Below are positions 6,681-12,369 of a stretch of 12,369 nt of DNA, piece by piece. Made by a program: the position numbers and the translations under genes. The first letter of the stretch is position 1. Each line of letters begins with the position of its first letter. This DNA comes from an uncultured Bacteroidota bacterium (GTDB lineage: Bacteria; Bacteroidota; Bacteroidia; UBA7662), in NCBI GenBank assembly GCA_903856555.1, contig CAIOCC010000119.1:1-12369 (forward strand), given 5' to 3'. The notes below the pieces were generated by a model, which saw only the letters and a list, made by a program, of their open reading frames with translations, was not told the DNA's origin and did not search any database.

Positions 6681-8445
6681 GGCCCTTGCACTGGCTTGGG
6701 CTCTGTTGACTGCGCGGTCCCTTGCCCAGACCACCCCATCCGGAAATCAAACATCGGAGGCCTTCCCGGTGTACACCGATACCCGAAAGATTGATCTCAA
6801 ATTCAACAAAGCCTTGGAACCGGTCAACGAAGGCCGCTACGATTTGGCCATTGCCAAAGTCCAAACACTCTGCGATCGTTACCCCGAACACGCACCGGGT
6901 TGGCTGATTTTGGGTGATTTGCACCTTCAAACCCGGGATTGGTCCGAGGCCCAAAGGGCCTTTAGGCGCTGTGTGGATTTGCACCCCCGCCTTTCGGTCA
7001 AAGGCTTTCATGGACTGTTCAATGCATCCCTGCATGTGGGGGATTATGCCACCATCATGGAATACTACAACCGGATTCCGTTTTTCCCCAAAGCCACAGC
7101 GGAACAACTGCGCGATATGGATTTGTGGCGCAAACAAGCCGGATTTGGATGGCAGGCCCTCAAGAAACCAAGACCTCAACGACTGGAGCCGGCTCCTGCG
7201 ACGATTGACGGGGGACTACAAGCCTATCTACCCTGTTTGTGCAATGGCGGACGGCAAATGATCCTGACCCGTCGGGACGAAAAGGGGGAAGATTTTTTTG
7301 AAAGTCGCCAAGAAAACGGTCCATGGTCGGCGGGGCAGCGATTGGGAACGCCCGTGAACAGCGACTTGGACGAAGGCGGTTGCTGGCTCAGTCCGGACGG
7401 CCATATGCTTTGGTTTACAGGTTGTTATCGAGAAGGCGGGCAGGGATCCTGTGACTTGTATTATGTCTTAAAAGAAAAAGGTGGTTGGGGTAACGTTCAT
7501 TCCGCGGGGCCTTTTGTGAACTCCGCCGCTTGGGATGCCCATCCCACCCTGAGTAGCGACGGTTTGACTTTGTATTTTGCGAGCAACCGCAGGGGCAGCC
7601 GAGGTGGCAGTGATTTGTGGATGAGTCAGGCGCGCTTGGATTCGAGCGGTTGGCCTGTTGATACCGCCGGATTCCCCTTGAATATTTCTTGGTGGAATTG
7701 GTCCGGGATGGACCCGGATCGTTTGGTTTGGTCGGAACCGGTGCCCTTGGACAGCAACATCAACACGCCGTACAGCGAGAACAGCCCTTACTTGCATCCC
7801 AACGGAATGGATTTGTATTTTTCTTCGTCCGGACATGCCGGCATGGGGCAATTGGATGTGTACCGAAGCCGTAGGGATGCCAACTCACCTTCATCGGCTC
7901 GATGGTTGGCGCCAACCAACTTGGGGCCTCCCCTTAATTCCTACAGGGATGAAATGGGATTGGTCCTGGAACCGGACGGCCGGATGGCTTGGTTAAGCCG
8001 TGAGACCGAGCAAGGGATTCGTCTCCTGCGTGTTGAATTGGATACCGCATCGCAACCCCGTTTGAGTCCCCCCGACACGTTCGCGACCCCCCTACCCCAA
8101 CGTCCCACCGAATGGGTCTTGAATCATCTCTACTTTGGGGTGGACCAAGATCAACCCTTGGCGGACTCGGAACCCGCGCTCCAAAGCCTTTTGCAATGGC
8201 TAAATCGCAATCCCGAAATCCGAATCGAAATCCAAGGCCATACCGATGCCACCGGATCGCCCCAACACAACCTAGATTTATCCAATCGCAGGGCTCAATA
8301 TATTCGCAACTGGCTCATTGTCCAGGGCTGTGACCCGCGTCGATTGGTTGCCGTTGGTTATGGTTCCTCCAGACCTTTATCCACCGATGACCTGCCGGAA
8401 TCCAGGGCCAAGGACCGCCGGACCCAAATTAGCATCCTTCCTTAG
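6667..8445 (+). CDS. OmpA-family outer-membrane protein with TPR-like region and PD40-like repeats
   Basis: I place the start at the TTG at 6667, giving 592 residues. This begins RFLKALALAWALLTARSLAQ, a textbook signal peptide. The earlier TTG at 6616 would put 17 polar residues ahead of it, and no ATG is available. The start overlaps queE by 14 bases. Residues about 45-150 look like TPR helices (PVNEGRYDLAIAKV, PGWLILGDL, DWSEAQRAFRRC). Residues about 185-455 carry PD40/WD40-like beta-propeller repeats: LSPDGHMLWFTG (241-252), LSSDGLTLYFASNRRG (295-310), LHPNGMDLYFSS (376-387), LEPDGRMAWLS (434-444). The C-terminus (about 486-592) is an OmpA peptidoglycan-binding domain: IEIQGHTDATG (520-530), LSNRRAQYIRNWL (538-550), GYGSSRP (564-570). 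Asp527 and Arg542 fit the conserved diaminopimelate-binding pair. It probably tethers the outer membrane or an envelope complex to peptidoglycan; a specific partner cannot be read from sequence. Confidence 0.92.
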   Translation: MRFLKALALAWALLTARSLAQTTPSGNQTSEAFPVYTDTRKIDLKFNKALEPVNEGRYDLAIAKVQTLCDRYPEHAPGWLILGDLHLQTRDWSEAQRAFRRCVDLHPRLSVKGFHGLFNASLHVGDYATIMEYYNRIPFFPKATAEQLRDMDLWRKQAGFGWQALKKPRPQRLEPAPATIDGGLQAYLPCLCNGGRQMILTRRDEKGEDFFESRQENGPWSAGQRLGTPVNSDLDEGGCWLSPDGHMLWFTGCYREGGQGSCDLYYVLKEKGGWGNVHSAGPFVNSAAWDAHPTLSSDGLTLYFASNRRGSRGGSDLWMSQARLDSSGWPVDTAGFPLNISWWNWSGMDPDRLVWSEPVPLDSNINTPYSENSPYLHPNGMDLYFSSSGHAGMGQLDVYRSRRDANSPSSARWLAPTNLGPPLNSYRDEMGLVLEPDGRMAWLSRETEQGIRLLRVELDTASQPRLSPPDTFATPLPQRPTEWVLNHLYFGVDQDQPLADSEPALQSLLQWLNRNPEIRIEIQGHTDATGSPQHNLDLSNRRAQYIRNWLIVQGCDPRRLVAVGYGSSRPLSTDDLPESRAKDRRTQISILP

Positions 8446-8467
8446 CCCTAGGGGCTCGGGTTATTGG

Positions 8468-9286
8468 CTAAGACCAGGTATGCACCAAGCGTGCCAAGGC
8501 AGCTAATCGGTCCAATAGGCCTTCTAACTTATTCAAAGGCAACATATTCGCCCCGTCCGATTTGGCCATGGATGGTTGGGGATGGGTTTCCAAAAAAATA
8601 CCCCGGGACCCTGCGGCCACGGCGGCTCGTCCCAAGGTTTCAATGAATTCAGGCGTTCCGGACGTTACCCCGCTCTCTTGGTTGGGTCGCTGAAGAGCAT
8701 GCGTAATATCAACGACGACCGGATAACCCAGGCCCTGCATGATTGGCACGGAACGAAAGTCCACCACCAAATCATGGTAGCCAAATTGGGAGCCCCGTTC
8801 GGTTAACCAGATCCGGGAATTCCCCTCTAACAAAACTTTGTCGGCTGCGAATTTCATCGACGAAGGCGACATAAACTGCCCCTTTTTGATGTTCACCCAA
8901 CGACCGGTTCGAGCGGCTGCCTGTAACAAATCACTTTGGCGAGCCAAAAAAGCAGGGATCTGCAAAACATCCACTGCTTGAGCGGCTTTGATGGCCTCGG
9001 ATTCGTTATGGATATCGGTCAAGACCGGCACCGAATAAGTGGAACGGACCTCCGCCAAGACCCCCAGGGCCTGGTCATCGCCAATGCCCGTAAACGAAGA
9101 AGCCGAGGACCGGTTGGCTTTGCGGTAGGAAGCCTTGAAGACATACGGTAGGCCGCGTTCGTTGCAGAGTTGGAGGGCTGTTTCGGCCACTTCCATGCAC
9201 AAGTCCTTGGATTCTACAACACAAGGTCCGGCAATCAAAAACAAAGGCTGTGAAGGCATCGCCTCCAACATCGAATCCAGGTTCAT
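8468..9286 (-). CDS. kdsA: 3-deoxy-8-phosphooctulonate synthase (Kdo-8-P synthase)
   Basis: A 272-residue cytosolic enzyme that condenses phosphoenolpyruvate with arabinose-5-phosphate to Kdo-8-phosphate for the lipopolysaccharide inner core. Family motifs: IAGPCVVES (18-26), FKASYRKANRSS (50-61), TDIH (90-93), QIPAFLARQSDLL (109-121), NIKKGQFMSP (132-141), TERGSQFGYHDLVVDFRS (162-179), THALQRP (195-201), LETHPQP (232-238) and KSDGANM (242-248). Cys22, His196, Glu233 and Asp244 correspond to the four metal ligands of the metal-dependent class (Aquifex type), whereas the E. coli type has Asn in place of the Cys. The ATG overlaps the stop of the upstream glycosyltransferase (ATGA), suggesting coupled translation. 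The 3' end faces the OmpA-like gene across 22 bases. Confidence 0.97.
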   Translation of the reverse strand: MNLDSMLEAMPSQPLFLIAGPCVVESKDLCMEVAETALQLCNERGLPYVFKASYRKANRSSASSFTGIGDDQALGVLAEVRSTYSVPVLTDIHNESEAIKAAQAVDVLQIPAFLARQSDLLQAAARTGRWVNIKKGQFMSPSSMKFAADKVLLEGNSRIWLTERGSQFGYHDLVVDFRSVPIMQGLGYPVVVDITHALQRPNQESGVTSGTPEFIETLGRAAVAAGSRGIFLETHPQPSMAKSDGANMLPLNKLEGLLDRLAALARLVHTWS

Positions 9287-10032
9287 GGTTTTGAATTAAA
9301 AGCTCCCCGCATTCCCCAAAACGCGTTCCATCGTAACATCAAAACTCCCCAAACGGCTTCCTTGATGATGCCTTTGGAAATCTTGCTTTGGCCGAGGGTG
9401 CGGTCCGTAAAAATGATGGGGACCTCGGTGATTTGAAAGCCTGCTTTCCAGGCCTTGAATTTCATTTCAATCTGAAAGGCATAGCCGATAAAGCGAATTT
9501 TATCGAGATTGATGCGTTCCAAAACCCGGCGCTGGTAACACTTGAACCCGGCGGTGGCATCGTGCACCGGGAGTCCAGTAATGAACTGCACATAGCGGGA
9601 GGCAAAGTAGGACATCATGACCCGACTCATCGGCCAGTTGACCACATTCACACCGGTCACATAGCGGGAACCTATGGCCAAATCGCTGGACTTGTCGCGG
9701 CAGGCGGCCAGCAGGCGCAGAAGGTCCTCGGGGTTATGGGAAAAATCTGCATCTATTTCAAAAAAATACTGGTAGGAACGGGTGAGTCCCCAACGGAAAC
9801 CGGCGATGTAGGCGGTGCCCAAACCCATTTTGGCGGTACGAGGCAGTAAATGAACCCTACCGGGATGCTGATCCATCACCTGGCGAACCAAGTCCTGGGT
9901 TCCATCCGGCGAACCATCGTCCACAACCAGAATTTCCAACGGGTACGGGAGACCCAATACTTTGTTCAAAAAGGCCGTAATATTCTCCCTTTCGTTGTAA
10001 GTCGGCACAATAACCAGCGCATCCGAAGCCAT
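9283..10032 (-). CDS. Polyprenol-phosphate mannosyltransferase-like GT2 glycosyltransferase (Dpm1-like)
   Basis: I choose the ATG at 10032 (249 residues). A TTG three codons upstream lies inside a promoter-like TATTTTG, so it is unlikely to be the start. The family transfers mannose or another sugar from a nucleotide sugar to polyprenyl phosphate at the cytosolic face of the inner membrane. Motifs: IVPTYNERENI (8-18), VVDDGSPDGT (36-45), EIDADFSHNPEDL (92-104, metal-binding DxD), IGSRYV (120-125), DATAGFKCYQRRVL (158-171), GYAFQIEMKFKAWKAGF (183-199) and RTLGQSKIS (211-219). There is no separate C-terminal membrane-anchor pair, only a mildly hydrophobic tail, as in soluble Dpm1-type enzymes. 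The four-base overlap with kdsA suggests a shared envelope-glycan role. The exact sugar and acceptor are not determined; glucose or GlcNAc transfer remains possible. Confidence 0.88.
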   Translation of the reverse strand: MASDALVIVPTYNERENITAFLNKVLGLPYPLEILVVDDGSPDGTQDLVRQVMDQHPGRVHLLPRTAKMGLGTAYIAGFRWGLTRSYQYFFEIDADFSHNPEDLLRLLAACRDKSSDLAIGSRYVTGVNVVNWPMSRVMMSYFASRYVQFITGLPVHDATAGFKCYQRRVLERINLDKIRFIGYAFQIEMKFKAWKAGFQITEVPIIFTDRTLGQSKISKGIIKEAVWGVLMLRWNAFWGMRGAFNSKP

Positions 10033-10038
10033 AGCCTG

Positions 10039-10045
10039 CAAAATA
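10039..10045 (-). promoter_or_regulatory. Possible -7-like box for the glycosyltransferase-kdsA pair
   Basis: The minus strand reads TATTTTG, one base shorter than the consensus TAnnTTTG, ending 6 bases before the ATG at 10032. The position matches the boxes before lepA and ruvB, but the spacing flaw keeps confidence low. Confidence 0.25.
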
Positions 10046-10057
10046 CGGCTCTCGCCT

Positions 10058-10065
10058 TAATTTTG
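10058..10065 (+). promoter_or_regulatory. Bacteroidota -7 promoter element for ruvB
   Basis: TAATTTTG is an exact match to TAnnTTTG and ends 4 bases before the ruvB ATG. With the box centred on -7, transcription would start at or within about one base of the ATG, predicting a leaderless mRNA. A TTTG -33 element was not found; that region is occupied by the divergent gene's own control region. Confidence 0.55.
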
Positions 10066-10069
10066 GAGC

Positions 10070-11104
10070 ATGCGCAATCCCCATCTCGAAGCCGACGCCC
10101 TCCCAGAGGGTCATCCTGAGCAGGACCAGGAGCTGGTTTTGAGGCCCCGAACCTTTGAAGATTTTACAGGTCAAACCAAAGTCATGGAGAACCTGCGGGT
10201 CTTTGTGGCCGCTGCCTTGGGACGGGGCGAAGCCTTGGATCATGTCTTGTTGCACGGACCCCCGGGATTGGGCAAAACCACCCTTGCCCATTTGATCGCC
10301 AACGAAATGAAGGCCCAAATCAAAATGACCAGTGGACCGGTGCTCGAAAAACCCGGCGATTTGGCTGGATTGCTCACCGGATTGCAAGAAGGGGATGTCC
10401 TATTCATTGATGAAATTCATCGCTTGAGTTCGGTGGTCGAAGAATACCTCTACTCGGCCATGGAGGACTTTCGGATTGATATCATGATTGACAGCGGACC
10501 CAATGCCCGTTCGGTCCAAATTGCCTTGCAACCCTTCACGTTGATAGGGGCCACCACCCGCTCCGGCTTGCTAACCGCCCCGTTGCGGGCCCGCTTTGGG
10601 ATCAACGCCCGATTGGAGTACTACGATTCGGCCTTGCTCAGCCGCATCATCACCCGTTCCTCGGGCATTCTGGGGGTTCCCATCGAAGAAGGGGGTTCCC
10701 AGGAATTGGCCAGGCGCAGCCGCGGGACCCCGCGTATTGCCAATGCGTTGTTACGAAGAACCCGGGACTTTGCCCAGGTCAAAGGCAAAGGCATTATCGA
10801 CCAAGAAATCGCCAATTTGGCCTTGGACGCTTTGCAAGTCGATCACCGGGGCTTGGACGAAATGGACAACCGAATTCTATCCACCCTGTACCACAAATTT
10901 TCGGGAGGACCGGTGGGGCTCAATACGATCGCAACCGCCGTTGGCGAAGAATCGGGCACCATCGAGGAAGTTTACGAACCGTTTTTGATCCAAGAGGGTT
11001 ACCTCAAACGAACCCCGCGAGGCCGCGAACTGACCGAGCGCGCCTACCGCCATTTGGGGGTGGTACCTCCGGCTTCGACCACCACCGGGGATTTATTTGG
11101 GTGA
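10070..11104 (+). CDS. ruvB: Holliday junction branch migration ATPase RuvB
   Basis: A 344-residue AAA+ ATPase of standard length. RuvB hexamers, loaded by RuvA, drive branch migration of Holliday junctions in recombinational repair. Motifs: LRPRTFEDFTGQ (24-35), Walker A GPPGLGKT (63-70), TSGPVLEKPGDLAGLL (87-102), Walker B LFIDEIHRLS (111-120), EDFRIDIMIDSG (132-143), sensor 1 GATTRSG (160-166), arginine-finger region PLRARFG (171-177), and sensor 2 around GTPRIANALLRRTRDFA (219-235). The winged-helix end includes GGPVGLNTIATAVGEE and RTPRGR. ruvA and ruvC are not adjacent. The gene stands alone on its strand, starts immediately after a -7-like box, and its last 12 bases overlap the end of dapB on the opposite strand. 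Confidence 0.98.
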   Translation: MRNPHLEADALPEGHPEQDQELVLRPRTFEDFTGQTKVMENLRVFVAAALGRGEALDHVLLHGPPGLGKTTLAHLIANEMKAQIKMTSGPVLEKPGDLAGLLTGLQEGDVLFIDEIHRLSSVVEEYLYSAMEDFRIDIMIDSGPNARSVQIALQPFTLIGATTRSGLLTAPLRARFGINARLEYYDSALLSRIITRSSGILGVPIEEGGSQELARRSRGTPRIANALLRRTRDFAQVKGKGIIDQEIANLALDALQVDHRGLDEMDNRILSTLYHKFSGGPVGLNTIATAVGEESGTIEEVYEPFLIQEGYLKRTPRGRELTERAYRHLGVVPPASTTTGDLFG

Positions 11105-11881
11105 GGCCCAGAGGTCCTCGTAAAAGTCGTCGATGCTGTACCAGCCTCGTCGATTCTGCAACCATTCGGCCGCCGAAACGGCCCCCCATCCAAAAGCCCT
11201 TCGGTCCAACGCTCGATGCGTCCATTCCAGACTTTCGTAGGCCCCTTGCATTCGAAGTGTATGGGTTCCCACTTCGTTTTCGGTCCGGTGACTAAAAATC
11301 CTTAACTCCGTCTGTGGTGGGTGATCAGGCGCTTGATGGTCGCCGGCTACGCTTCGATGATGGTTCCCTTCCTCCCCTTCCTCCCCTTGGATCCAACCGG
11401 ACCAATCCGGGCGAACCTTCAATAGATCCATGGCGGTGTGAACAGCCGTACCGCTCGGACGGTCTTTCTTTTGGAGGTGGTGGGCCTCGTGAAGCTCGAT
11501 GCGGTAACCGGGTAGGGAGGCCAATCGTTGAGCCGCTTCGGCGGCCAAAGACCTAAAAATCTGGACACCGGGAGCAAAGTTGGAAGCCCACAAAACCGTC
11601 CCATTGTTATGAGAACAGATGCTTTGCAATTCCGACATGCGATGGTACCATCCGGTGGTCCCTATGAGGAGGGGTTTGCCAGCTTCCAAAACTTGAGCGG
11701 ATCGCTCGATAACACCTTCAGGCAAAGCCGTTTCAATCACCATATCCACCTCATCCCTGAGATCCTCGCTTCGTAGTGGGCGCTGGGAATCCAAAAAATC
11801 AACAACTCGATGCCCCCGGTGGGCCGCTTCCTCGGCGACCACCTTGGCCAACCGACCGTGTCCCAAAAACAATAAATTCAT
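11093..11881 (-). CDS. dapB: 4-hydroxy-tetrahydrodipicolinate reductase
   Basis: A 262-residue cytosolic NAD(P)H-dependent reductase of the diaminopimelate/lysine pathway, which feeds peptidoglycan synthesis. Motifs: N-terminal nucleotide-binding LFLGHGRLAKVVAE (4-17), LLIGTTGW (71-78), WASNFAPGVQIF (98-109), the catalytic signature EAHHLQKKDRPSGTA (132-146) with His134, His135 and Lys138, and VGTHTLRM (204-211) near the dimer/tetramer region. Length is normal. The stretch 166-190 is unusually polar and holds a Glu-Glu-Gly repeat encoded by a 9-bp tandem repeat. Conserved motifs resume after it in frame, so I do not think it is a frameshift. The gene starts 27 bases after the DUF5683 stop and probably shares its transcript. 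Confidence 0.95.
   Translation of the reverse strand: MNLLFLGHGRLAKVVAEEAAHRGHRVVDFLDSQRPLRSEDLRDEVDMVIETALPEGVIERSAQVLEAGKPLLIGTTGWYHRMSELQSICSHNNGTVLWASNFAPGVQIFRSLAAEAAQRLASLPGYRIELHEAHHLQKKDRPSGTAVHTAMDLLKVRPDWSGWIQGEEGEEGNHHRSVAGDHQAPDHPPQTELRIFSHRTENEVGTHTLRMQGAYESLEWTHRALDRRAFGWGAVSAAEWLQNRRGWYSIDDFYEDLWASPK
11366..11388. repeat. 9-bp in-frame tandem repeat within dapB
   Basis: The plus strand carries CCCTTCCTC twice plus five further matching bases. On the coding strand the unit specifies Gly-Glu-Glu and lies in a non-conserved loop of DapB. Because the unit is a multiple of three, slippage would change loop length without breaking the frame. Confidence 0.85.
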
Positions 11882-11908
11882 ACGTTGAAAAACAAAAAGA
11901 ATTTGACT

Positions 11909-12369
11909 TCAAAAGCGATAGGTCCAGGTCAGGGCCGCACCCCCAAGACCAGGGGCCTGGCCTGGCAGGGCTGGTCGCACCGAAAAGTCCAAGCGCTCAA
12001 AGCCCTTGAGATGCGCATCGACATGGGCATCCAGTATTTGGATACCGTAAGCGACCAGGGTCAACAGGGCATAGGCATCCCGACTCCTACGCAGTAAATC
12101 TCGTTTTTGGAGCAAAGAAGCTTCGCTATCCGTGCTTTCAAAAGGGTCTCGAGTGAGTGGATCGTTATCCGTCCTCCACCGATACGCATTGCGGTAATCC
12201 AAATACAAATCAGCGGTCCGGGATGTCTGGTACGCCATCCAACCCAATCCTCCCCATACCACCGGGATTTTCCAATAAGCTCGGTTGGTCCACTGTCCCC
12301 AACCCGGTAGCAGAGCGGCCCGGCGTGTTACCATGGACGGGTCTGGCAAAGGAGGAAAGGAATCCTGGG
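11909..12369 (-). CDS. DUF5683 domain protein, 5' end beyond the window
   Basis: The frame is open from the window edge to a TGA at 11909, giving 152 visible residues. An internal ATG (at 12334) and a TTG (at 12349) exist, but the open frame upstream and the family's usual N-terminal signal peptide suggest the true start lies outside. The DUF5683 pattern is clear: RRAALLPGWGQW followed by AYWKIPVVWGGLGWMAYQTS, then YLDYRNAYRWR, a KRDLLRRSRDAY helix, a second hydrophobic stretch ALLTLVAYGIQIL, and LDAHVDAHL, ending in LTWTYRF. The two hydrophobic segments point to a membrane-associated envelope protein. The molecular function is unknown. The next gene, dapB, follows after 27 bases; DUF5683 beside dapB is a recurrent arrangement in Bacteroidota, often with parA/parB upstream. 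Confidence 0.85.
   Translation of the reverse strand, partial: QDSFPPLPDPSMVTRRAALLPGWGQWTNRAYWKIPVVWGGLGWMAYQTSRTADLYLDYRNAYRWRTDNDPLTRDPFESTDSEASLLQKRDLLRRSRDAYALLTLVAYGIQILDAHVDAHLKGFERLDFSVRPALPGQAPGLGGAALTWTYRF

Noticed and set aside
5733..7179. Minus-strand open frames of 207 and 215 codons across folD, queE and the OmpA-like gene
   Set aside because: They lack motifs and lie opposite three well-supported genes; they are by-products of codon bias.
8444..8456. Short hairpin AGCCC-TAG-GGGCT as a terminator between the OmpA-like gene and kdsA
   Set aside because: The stem is only 5 bp with a 3-base loop, it includes part of the stop codon, and there is no T-tract on either strand.
11280..11400. 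Possible frameshift in dapB at the polar Glu/His-rich stretch
   Set aside because: Conserved motifs before (HHLQKKDRPSGTA) and after (VGTHTLRM) are in the same frame and total length is normal.
1..12369. CRISPR array, tRNA/rRNA, insertion sequence, prophage, toxin-antitoxin or other defence system
   Set aside because: No direct-repeat array, RNA gene, transposase, integrase, nuclease or toxin motif was seen; nearly all the sequence is covered by recognised coding regions.

Overview
The window reads as a dense piece of a Bacteroidota chromosome. Four signs point that way: two secreted proteins of the type IX secretion (T9SS) / gliding-motility class, a DUF5683 protein directly upstream of dapB, an OmpA protein fused to PD40-like repeats, and Bacteroidota-style -7 boxes (TAnnTTTG) lying almost against start codons. 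Base composition by eye is a little above half G+C, so this is probably not a low-GC Flavobacterium. I cannot name genus or order. There are no tRNAs, rRNAs, CRISPR arrays, insertion sequences or phage genes. The longest non-coding stretch is about 150 bases.

Layout. (1) Positions 1-3243, minus strand: two tandem genes, 4 bases apart, for exported surface proteins. The upstream one (1318-3243) is complete and ends in a T9SS type B sorting domain. The downstream one (1-1313) runs off the window. They share a homologous Cys-containing module. (2) 3244-3396: divergent intergenic region with candidate promoters for both sides and an 8-bp inverted repeat. (3) 3397-8445, plus strand: lepA-folD-queE-ompA-like, with junctions of -1, +3 and about -14 bases, so almost certainly one transcript. 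It combines a ribosomal GTPase, folate one-carbon metabolism, 7-deazaguanine (queuosine) synthesis and an outer-membrane peptidoglycan-binding protein. (4) 8468-10032, minus strand: a Dpm1-like GT2 glycosyltransferase followed by kdsA, overlapping by ATGA; a likely envelope-glycan pair. (5) 10033-10069: a 37-base divergent region holding promoters for both sides. (6) 10070-11104, plus strand: ruvB. (7) 11093-12369, minus strand: a 5'-truncated DUF5683 gene followed by dapB, whose stop overlaps the end of ruvB.

Most of the window is conserved housekeeping and envelope biology. I see no convincing new defence, mobile or biosynthetic system. The items most worth a second look are the shared module in the two T9SS-associated proteins, promoter boxes that predict near-leaderless mRNAs for lepA and ruvB, the TTG start of the OmpA-like gene inside queE, and dapB ending against ruvB instead of continuing into lepB as I recall for this phylum.
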